5,420 nt of DNA from Immundisolibacteraceae bacterium (GTDB lineage: Bacteria > Pseudomonadota > Gammaproteobacteria > Immundisolibacterales > Immundisolibacteraceae), in the NCBI GenBank assembly GCA_019090185.1, contig JAHRWJ010000265.1:1-5420 (forward strand). Reading direction: 5' to 3'. This document shows positions 1 through 5,420 of the stretch, piece after piece. The first letter of the stretch is position 1. Every line of letters begins with the position of its first letter. Below the pieces are notes generated by a model. That model ran no database searches, was not told the DNA's origin, and saw only the letters and a list, made by a program, of their open reading frames with translations. The translations under genes were made by a program, and so were the position numbers.

Positions 1-254
1 CCACCGCGGATCAATACCAGCGAATGTTCCTGTAAATTATGCCCTTCACCACCAATATAGGTAGTGACTTCAAATCCATTGGTCAGCCTTACACGAGCTA
101 CTTTTCGTAGCGCGGAATTAGGCTTTTTCGGCGTGGTCGTATAGACCCGCGTACAAACCCCCCGCTTTTGCGGAGATGCTGCTAGCGCTGGTACATTTGA
201 TTTCTTACGTGGCCGCACGCGCGGCTTACGCACCAGCTGATTGATGGTCGCCAT
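1..254 (-). CDS. rpsL: 30S ribosomal protein S12, 5' part (84 complete codons; 3' end beyond window)
   Basis: S12 sits at the decoding centre of the 30S subunit and takes part in codon-anticodon proofreading. The protein starts [12 protein letters not shown] and contains the family signatures [20 protein letters not shown] (residues 31-50) and [13 protein letters not shown] (66-78). The window cuts it at Gly85, so about 40 of the usual 124 residues are missing, including the loop with the methylthiolated Asp. The ATG at 252-254 matches the conserved family start. The lysine at residue 43, a classic streptomycin-resistance position, is wild type. Residues 13-18 and 25-27 differ from E. coli, and Cys27 and Cys53 of E. 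coli are Ser and Ala here; Cys34 is kept. The gene lies downstream of rpoC on the same strand and appears to have its own promoter. rpsG and fusA usually follow rpsL, but that lies outside the window. Identity is certain. Confidence 0.98.
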   Translation of the reverse strand, partial: MATINQLVRKPRVRPRKKSNVPALAASPQKRGVCTRVYTTTPKKPNSALRKVARVRLTNGFEVTTYIGGEGHNLQEHSLVLIRG

Positions 255-265
255 CCAGCTTTCTG

Positions 266-269
266 CCTT
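266..269 (-). promoter_or_regulatory. Probable ribosome binding site of rpsL
   Basis: The minus strand reads AAGG here, 11 bases before the rpsL ATG. This is a short Shine-Dalgarno match with somewhat long spacing. No better purine-rich match lies closer to the start. The conserved N-terminus, rather than this site, fixes the start codon. Confidence 0.55.
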
Positions 270-293
270 GTTTAATTACAGCTTGAATTACAT

Positions 294-324
294 CAAACCG
301 CGTCTAAATTTGCCATGCGGTTTG
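294..324 (-). other. Stem-loop in the rpsL leader
   Basis: CAAACCGC (324-317) pairs perfectly with GCGGTTTG (301-294) across a 15-base loop. No U-run follows, so it is not an intrinsic terminator. If transcription starts near 331-333 as predicted, this hairpin sits almost at the 5' end of the rpsL mRNA, where it could protect the message or influence translation. Just after it the heptamer TGTAATT occurs twice, at 286-292 and 274-280. The role is unknown; a chance 8-bp stem is possible. Confidence 0.45.
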
Positions 325-337
325 TGAGGGGCTGCGT

Positions 338-366
338 AGTATATGGAGCGGGCCTCGGGCAGTCAA
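338..366 (-). promoter_or_regulatory. Predicted sigma-70 promoter driving rpsL
   Basis: On the minus strand, TTGACT (366-361) and TATACT (343-338) are separated by exactly 17 bases. Each hexamer matches the sigma-70 consensus at five of six positions, and the spacing is optimal. The predicted start point is near 331-333, giving a leader of about 77 bases before the rpsL ATG. The six bases after the -10 box are ACGCAG, a fairly GC-rich discriminator followed by more C; such discriminators are common at promoters repressed by ppGpp with DksA. The -35 box is also part of the downstream arm of the hairpin that follows rpoC. The position between rpoC and rpsL fits a separate promoter for the str-type ribosomal operon. 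The call rests on motif match only. Confidence 0.75.
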
Positions 367-386
367 GGTAATTTGACCGCCCGAGG
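353..386 (-). terminator. Strong hairpin after rpoC, terminator-like but without a U-run
   Basis: In the minus-strand RNA, bases from 386 down to 373 pair with bases from 366 down to 353. This gives a 14-bp stem, of which 13 are Watson-Crick pairs and one is G-U (378 with 361), closed by a 6-base AUUACC loop. The hairpin begins 15 bases after the rpoC stop codon, which is a typical terminator position. However, the sequence after the stem is CCCGCUCC, with no U-run, so canonical intrinsic termination is unlikely to be efficient. Alternatives are a 3'-end stabiliser or processing site in an rpoC-rpsL transcript, or a partial terminator. In plus-strand RNA the 378/361 position becomes an A-C mismatch, so the structure fits minus-strand RNA better. 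Confidence 0.6.
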
Positions 387-401
387 GTGACTGTTTTGAA
401 A

Positions 402-3400
402 TTAAACTGCTGCCGCTTCTTCGCTGGAATCCCCGGAGCCAGTTTCAGGCGTTGTTCCGCCGGTAACAGACTCTTCAGCGGTTGGCAGAGCGTCCCAGAT
501 ATCTTCCACAGCCACGTTCTCCTGTGCCTTATCTATCCGACGCTTTTGATGGTACGCAAACCCTGTTCCCGCAGGAATCAGTCTGCCCACCACCACATTT
601 TCTTTGAGACCACGTAGTTCGTCACGCTTGCCGTTAACCGACGCTTCGGTGAGTACCCGTGTCGTTTCCTGGAAAGAGGCGGCCGATATAAAAGATTCGG
701 TCGCCAGAGACGCCTTGGTGATACCTAACAGCTGATGCTGAAATTCGGCAGGCTCCTTACCTTCATCGATAACCTTCTGGTTAGTTACTGCCATTACGCC
801 TCGATCAAGCTGTTCACCTCGAAGCAGATGGGTATCGCCAGGGGTGATCACCTCAACCTTGCGCATCATCTGGCGCAAAATCACCTCGATGTGCTTATCA
901 TTGATCTTTACACCCTGGAGGCGGTAAACCTCCTGCACTTCGTTGACCATGTAATTAGCCAAGGCGTCGACTCCAAGCAATCTTAGGATGTCGTGGGGTA
1001 CTGGCGAGCCATCGGCAATAATTTCGCCCTTCTGAACATGCTCACCATCATAAATAGTCAAATGATGGTATTTAGGGATTAGAAAAGTGTGCTGTTCGCG
1101 CTCTTCATCAGTGATGATCAGGCGAACTTTGCCTTTAGTCTCTTTGCCAAACGAGACGATACCGCTAAGTTCAGCCATGATTGCTGGCTCTTTCGGTTTC
1201 CTCGCTTCAAACAAATCCGCAACCCTCGGCAAACCACCGGTGATATCACGAGTTTTAGAAGACTCTTGGGGAATCCTCGCCAACACATCGCCGATACCGA
1301 CATCCTGCTTGTCAACCACGGTTACAACTGCGCCACTTGGCAGAAAATACTGGGCCGGTAGATCAGTACCGGGAATATTGATGTCATCACCATTGCCATC
1401 AACTAACTTAACCATAGGCCGCAAATCCCGACCAGCCGACCCGCGCTGTTTAGGATCAATGATCACCACATTGGAAAGCCCGGTCGAATCATCAACTTCG
1501 CTTGAGGTGGTTACGCCATCGAGCACTTCGATAAGTTGTACGATACCTGCCATTTCACTGACAACGGGATGGGTATGGGGATCCCAGACGGCAATTTCTT
1601 CGCCGGCCTCTACCTTACTGCCTTCACCTTTGTTGAGCACAGCACCATAAGGTATTTTGTAACGCTCACGCTCTCGTCCGGCGTCATCAACAATAACCAC
1701 CTCACCCGAGCGGGACACACTAACCAGATGACCGCTGGCATGCTCTACAGTCTTAACTTTTTCAAGCTGAATTTGGCCTGCGAGGTTGGGGGTAATGTTG
1801 TTCGCGGTAACACTACGCGACACAGCTCCACCGACGTGGAAAGTACGCATCGTCAGCTGAGTGCCAGGCTCTCCGATCGATTGAGCCGCAATAACACCAA
1901 CTGCCTCACCGACATTAACGCGATGACCACGAGCCAGATCTCGACCGTAGCACGCACCACAAACACCATAGCGGGATTCACAGCGAATGGCGGAACGAAC
2001 ATAAACATTGTCGATGCCTCGCTCTTCGAGCAAGTCGACAGTTTCTTCGTCCAGCATTGCTCCCCGTTCCAGCACAACTTTTTTACTCTTACCAGGCTCC
2101 GTAACATCAGCAGCGAGGATCCGACCAAGCACCCGGTCACGCAGTGGCTCAATGACCTCACTTCCGGTCCGAACCGCGGATACGTCCAAGCCCACTTCAG
2201 TGCCGCAGTCTTCTTCCGTGACCACCACATCCTGCGCAACGTCAACCAGCCGTCGAGTCAGATAACCAGAGTTGGCTGTTTTTAGCGCGGTATCTGCCAG
2301 CCCCTTACGAGCACCGTGAGTAGAAATAAAGTACTGAAGAACGTCGAGCCCTTCGCGGAAATTTGCCGTGATAGGCGTTTCGATGATGGACCCATCGGGT
2401 TTGGCCATCAGTCCGCGCATACCCGCAAGCTGACGAATCTGGGCAGCACTACCTCGCGCCCCGGAATCGGCCATCATATAAATAGAGTTAAAAGCTTCCT
2501 GCTCGACTTCATTGCCTTCGTGATCGACGACCTGCTCGATTTTGAGCTCAGTCATCATCGCGTTGGCTACTTCTTCATTGGCATGAGACCAGATGTCGAT
2601 AACTTTATTGTAGCGCTCACCGTCGGTTACCAGGCCGGAGGCATATTGCTTCGCGATCTCTTTAACTTCATTCTCGGCAGAACCAAGAATCTTAACTTTA
2701 CTCGCCGGGGTGACCATATCATCGATACAGATGGAGGTGCCTGAGCGAGTCGCAAACTGATAGCCGGTGTACATCAGCTGATCGGCAAAAACCACCGTCG
2801 ATTTGAGACCAATGTTTCGGTAGCAAAAATTGATCAGCGCGGAGATTGCCTTTTTGGTCATGGTCCGATCGACCATTTCAAACGGCATCCCAGCTGGCAA
2901 CACCTGAGACAATAAGGCACGGCCGACGGTGGTATCGCGCAGATTGGTAACGGTCTGAAGTTCTTCATTATCATCGAATACAGATTCGGTGATACGAACC
3001 TTGACCCGAGCATGGAGATCTACGGCACCTGAATCATAGGCATGACGAGCTTCGGTCACATCTGAAAACATACGGCCGGTCCCATTGGCCTCGGCTTTTT
3101 CGCGGGACATATAGTAAATACCGAGTACCACGTCCTGAGTTGGGACGATAATTGGCTCGCCATTCGCCGGAGACAACACGTTATTAGACGACATCATCAA
3201 GGTACGAGCTTCTAACTGCGCTTCGAGTGTCAGTGGCACGTGAACTGCCATCTGATCGCCATCAAAGTCGGCGTTAAAGGCTGTGCAGACCAACGGATGA
3301 AGCTGAATCGCCTTGCCTTCTATTAACTGAGGTTCAAACGCCTGAATACCGAGCCTATGCAAAGTAGGTGCGCGATTGAGCATGACAGGGTGCTCACGAA

Positions 3401-4646
3401 TGACTTCCTCAAGCACGTCCCATACTTCTGCGCCGGCACGCTCAACCATCTTTTTAGCCGCTTTGATGGTGGTCGCTAAACCGCGCGCTTCAAGCTTGCC
3501 AAACACAAACGGCTTGAACAGTTCAAGCGCCATTTTTTTAGGCAACCCACACTGATGTAGTTTGAGCTGAGGGCCGACAACAATGACTGAACGGCCGGAA
3601 TAATCGACTCGTTTGCCGAGTAAATTCTGTCTAAAGCGACCCTGCTTGCCCTTGATCATGTCAGCAAGCGATTTCAATGGACGACGGTTAGTGCCGGTGA
3701 TGGCGCGACCGCGTCGACCGTTGTCCAACAGTGCGTCGACAGATTCTTGCAGCATCCGTTTTTCGTTACGGACGATAATGTCAGGCGCGTTCAGGTCCAA
3801 CAGCCTTTTAAGACGGTTGTTTCTGTTTATCACCCGGCGATAAAGGTCATTTAAATCTGAAGTTGCAAAACGCCCGCCATCTAGCGGCACCAGGGGCCGC
3901 AATTCGGGCGGTAGCACCGGTAACACGGTAAACACCATCCATTCGGGACGGTTACCCGACTGAATGAAGCCTTCGATTAGCTTGAGCCGCTTTACCAATT
4001 TTTTATATTTGGTTTCGGAGCCAGTTTCGGCAATATCTTCACGAATGGTAACTACTTCGTGCTCAAGATCGACCTTACCCAGAAGAATACGGACCGCTTC
4101 TGCACCCATACCGGCAGAAAATTCGTCGCCATATTGTTCACGAGCGCTACTGTATTCCTCATCGTTGAGTAACTGGCCGGGTTCGAGCGGTGTCATGCCG
4201 GGTTCGGTGACCACGTAGGCCTCGAAATACAGCACCCGCTCCAATTCGCCCAATGCCATGTCCAGAATCATACCCATCCGCGATGGCAGTGATTTCAGGA
4301 ACCAGATATGTGCCGTAGGGCAGGCCAACTCAAGATGGCCCATACGTTCGCGCCGCGCTTTAGCGAGCGTGACCTCAACCCCACATTTTTCGCAGATTAC
4401 GCCGCGATGTTTCAGCCGTTTGTACTTACCGCACAGACATTCGTAATCCTTGATCGGACCGAAAATCTTGGCGCAAAACAGACCATCCCGTTCAGGCTTG
4501 AAAGTACGATAATTGATGGTTTCAGGCTTTTTCACCTCGCCCCATGACCAGGAACGTATTTTTTCAGGTGATGCCAGGGAAATACGAAACGAATCAAAAT
4601 CCTGTGTCTGATAATTCTGCTGCATCAAGCTCAGAAATTCTTTCAC
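402..4646 (-). CDS. rpoC: DNA-directed RNA polymerase subunit beta prime, complete
   Basis: This is the largest subunit of RNA polymerase and carries the catalytic centre. The 1414-residue length is close to E. coli (1407). Visible in order are: the N-terminal zinc site Cys70, Cys72, Cys85, Cys88; the sigma-binding clamp helices (about 265-309, including [11 protein letters not shown]); the catalytic NADFDGDQ motif with Asp460, Asp462, Asp464 holding Mg2+; the bridge helix (about 763-806); the second zinc site Cys814, Cys889, Cys896, Cys899; the trigger loop with Met933, Arg934, His937; the SI3 insertion (about 944-1131); the jaw; and the conserved C-terminal [20 protein letters not shown] (1311-1330). 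The last 40 or so residues are an acidic, low-complexity tail unlike E. coli. The start codon is GTG, chosen because the N-terminus aligns with E. coli RpoC and GGGAG lies 8 bases upstream; the next ATG is codon 8. All key residues are intact. It follows rpoB in the same operon. Confidence 0.99.
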   Translation of the reverse strand: MKEFLSLMQQNYQTQDFDSFRISLASPEKIRSWSWGEVKKPETINYRTFKPERDGLFCAKIFGPIKDYECLCGKYKRLKHRGVICEKCGVEVTLAKARRERMGHLELACPTAHIWFLKSLPSRMGMILDMALGELERVLYFEAYVVTEPGMTPLEPGQLLNDEEYSSAREQYGDEFSAGMGAEAVRILLGKVDLEHEVVTIREDIAETGSETKYKKLVKRLKLIEGFIQSGNRPEWMVFTVLPVLPPELRPLVPLDGGRFATSDLNDLYRRVINRNNRLKRLLDLNAPDIIVRNEKRMLQESVDALLDNGRRGRAITGTNRRPLKSLADMIKGKQGRFRQNLLGKRVDYSGRSVIVVGPQLKLHQCGLPKKMALELFKPFVFGKLEARGLATTIKAAKKMVERAGAEVWDVLEEVIREHPVMLNRAPTLHRLGIQAFEPQLIEGKAIQLHPLVCTAFNADFDGDQMAVHVPLTLEAQLEARTLMMSSNNVLSPANGEPIIVPTQDVVLGIYYMSREKAEANGTGRMFSDVTEARHAYDSGAVDLHARVKVRITESVFDDNEELQTVTNLRDTTVGRALLSQVLPAGMPFEMVDRTMTKKAISALINFCYRNIGLKSTVVFADQLMYTGYQFATRSGTSICIDDMVTPASKVKILGSAENEVKEIAKQYASGLVTDGERYNKVIDIWSHANEEVANAMMTELKIEQVVDHEGNEVEQEAFNSIYMMADSGARGSAAQIRQLAGMRGLMAKPDGSIIETPITANFREGLDVLQYFISTHGARKGLADTALKTANSGYLTRRLVDVAQDVVVTEEDCGTEVGLDVSAVRTGSEVIEPLRDRVLGRILAADVTEPGKSKKVVLERGAMLDEETVDLLEERGIDNVYVRSAIRCESRYGVCGACYGRDLARGHRVNVGEAVGVIAAQSIGEPGTQLTMRTFHVGGAVSRSVTANNITPNLAGQIQLEKVKTVEHASGHLVSVSRSGEVVIVDDAGRERERYKIPYGAVLNKGEGSKVEAGEEIAVWDPHTHPVVSEMAGIVQLIEVLDGVTTSSEVDDSTGLSNVVIIDPKQRGSAGRDLRPMVKLVDGNGDDINIPGTDLPAQYFLPSGAVVTVVDKQDVGIGDVLARIPQESSKTRDITGGLPRVADLFEARKPKEPAIMAELSGIVSFGKETKGKVRLIITDEEREQHTFLIPKYHHLTIYDGEHVQKGEIIADGSPVPHDILRLLGVDALANYMVNEVQEVYRLQGVKINDKHIEVILRQMMRKVEVITPGDTHLLRGEQLDRGVMAVTNQKVIDEGKEPAEFQHQLLGITKASLATESFISAASFQETTRVLTEASVNGKRDELRGLKENVVVGRLIPAGTGFAYHQKRRIDKAQENVAVEDIWDALPTAEESVTGGTTPETGSGDSSEEAAAV

Positions 4647-4654
4647 GCGGCTAA

Positions 4655-4659
4655 CTCCC
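4655..4659 (-). promoter_or_regulatory. Ribosome binding site of rpoC
   Basis: The minus strand reads GGGAG, 8 bases before the GTG at 4644-4646. This good Shine-Dalgarno match at normal spacing supports the GTG start over the downstream ATG at codon 8, for which the site would be too far away. The rest of the 90-base rpoB-rpoC spacer (4647-4736) shows no convincing promoter or terminator, so rpoC is most likely co-transcribed with rpoB. Confidence 0.8.
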
Positions 4660-4736
4660 GTTTAGATCTCAGGTTTTCTATTGAACCGGCAATGATCACC
4701 ACTGCAAGTCCCTCGTGACGTGCTAATGCGTCCAAT

Positions 4737-5420
4737 TTAGGTACCTTCCAATTCGATATCGATACCCAGGGCGCGAATTTCCTTAACCAGAACATTGAAA
4801 GACTCCGGCATTCCCGCATCAATGGTGTAGTTACCGTCAACGATGTTCTTATACATCTTGGTTCTACCGTTAACGTCATCGGATTTAACCGTTAACATTT
4901 CCTGCAGGGTATAAGCTGCACCGTAGGCTTCAAGCGCCCAAACTTCCATTTCACCAAAGCGCTGACCACCAAATTGAGCTTTACCACCCAGTGGCTGCTG
5001 GGTAACCAGACTGTATGGCCCGGTAGAACGGGCATGCATTTTGTCATCAACCAGATGGTTCAACTTAAGAACATACATATAGCCGACCGTAACGGGCCGA
5101 TCGAATGCATCTCCGGTACGTCCATCGTGCAGCACAGATTGTCCGGTAGGTGATAAATCAGCGAGCTTGAGCATATCTTTGATATTGGCTTCTGTCGCAC
5201 CATCGAACACCGGCGTACCCATCGGTACTCCGCCGCGAAGGTTTTCCGCCAACTCGAAAACTTCGTCATCATTAAGACTTTCAAGATCGGCGGGGGTTCC
5301 ACCGGTGCTGTAAATCTGATTAAGAAATTTACGCAGTGGCTTAATCTTTCCGCCACTGTCGACTAGAGAACCGATCTTAAGACCTAACGCTTTAGCCGCT
5401 AAACCTAAATGGGTTTCAAG
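4737..5420 (-). CDS. rpoB: DNA-directed RNA polymerase subunit beta, C-terminal 227 residues (5' end beyond window)
   Basis: This is the second-largest subunit of RNA polymerase. The reading frame is open to the window edge and ends at TAA (4737-4739). The fragment corresponds to roughly the last sixth of the usual 1342-residue gammaproteobacterial protein. It begins [13 protein letters not shown] and contains the highly conserved [16 protein letters not shown] (fragment residues 119-134) and [20 protein letters not shown] (151-170), followed by [20 protein letters not shown]. This C-terminal part interlocks with beta prime to form the base of the clamp and the switch 3 region. It ends GIDIELEGT, where E. 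coli ends in ELEDE. The linker before AENLRGG is about three residues shorter than in E. coli. The rifampicin-binding region lies outside the window. Identity is certain. The gene is separated from rpoC by 90 bases and almost certainly shares its operon. Confidence 0.98.
   Translation of the reverse strand, partial: LETHLGLAAKALGLKIGSLVDSGGKIKPLRKFLNQIYSTGGTPADLESLNDDEVFELAENLRGGVPMGTPVFDGATEANIKDMLKLADLSPTGQSVLHDGRTGDAFDRPVTVGYMYVLKLNHLVDDKMHARSTGPYSLVTQQPLGGKAQFGGQRFGEMEVWALEAYGAAYTLQEMLTVKSDDVNGRTKMYKNIVDGNYTIDAGMPESFNVLVKEIRALGIDIELEGT

Noticed and set aside
353..400. Intrinsic terminator for plus-strand transcription using the same hairpin with the TTTT at 394-397
   Set aside because: The Ts begin 7 bases after the stem, the stem has an A-C mismatch in that orientation, and no plus-strand gene ends here.
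387..617. Small plus-strand frame covering the rpoC 3' end
   Set aside because: It overlaps the rpoC tail and part of the hairpin, has no recognisable family and no convincing ribosome binding site.
1087..1650. Open frame of 187 codons on the plus strand, rich in Ser, Thr and Pro
   Set aside because: It is antisense to the SI3 and jaw coding region of rpoC; the low-complexity composition is typical of a shadow frame.
1536..2285. Open frame of 249 codons on the plus strand, antisense to rpoC
   Set aside because: It lies wholly inside rpoC on the opposite strand, resembles no family I know, and its composition is what a back-translated conserved gene gives. rpoC is certain in this region.
4647..4736. 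Possible promoter or hairpin in the rpoB-rpoC spacer
   Set aside because: The TTGGAC at 4730-4735 has no -10 box at proper spacing, and the only inverted repeats are 4-bp stems such as GGTT/AACC. Co-transcription with rpoB is the simpler reading.
4643..4879. Minus-strand frame of 78 codons bridging the rpoB end, the spacer and the rpoC start
   Set aside because: Most of it is an alternative frame of the conserved rpoB 3' end and it runs into the rpoC start; nothing suggests a separate product.

Overview
This window is ordinary chromosomal core sequence from a gammaproteobacterium. It holds three genes, all on the minus strand, and I see no undescribed system or mobile element in it. In transcription order, which is right to left, they are the 3' end of rpoB (RNA polymerase beta), complete rpoC (beta prime), and the 5' part of rpsL (ribosomal protein S12). 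RpoB and RpoC follow Escherichia coli proteins as I recall them almost residue for residue, and RpoC carries the long insertion in the trigger loop (SI3) that is typical of Proteobacteria. In enteric bacteria rpoBC and rpsL lie in separate loci. Direct rpoB-rpoC-rpsL adjacency fits non-enteric gammaproteobacteria such as the Pseudomonas type. I cannot name a genus.

Layout by position: 4737-5420 is the last 227 codons of rpoB. Positions 4647-4736 are a 90-base spacer with a good Shine-Dalgarno sequence and no convincing promoter or terminator. Positions 402-4646 are rpoC, 1414 codons with a GTG start. Positions 255-401 are a 147-base spacer, and 1-254 is rpsL, cut by the window edge. Nothing on the plus strand looks like a real gene.

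The informative non-coding part is the rpoC-rpsL spacer. Fifteen bases after the rpoC stop there is a 14-bp hairpin with a 6-base loop and no following U-run. The distal arm of this hairpin supplies the -35 box of a near-consensus sigma-70 promoter, TTGACT, 17 bases, then TATACT, which points into rpsL. The predicted leader of about 77 bases contains a second, weaker hairpin and a short direct repeat. The likely arrangement is that rpoBC is transcribed from upstream, some transcripts may end or be processed at the hairpin, and rpsL and whatever follows it are also started afresh. The GC-rich discriminator suggests, without proving, stringent control. The RpoC residues that bind ppGpp in E. coli are nearly all kept.
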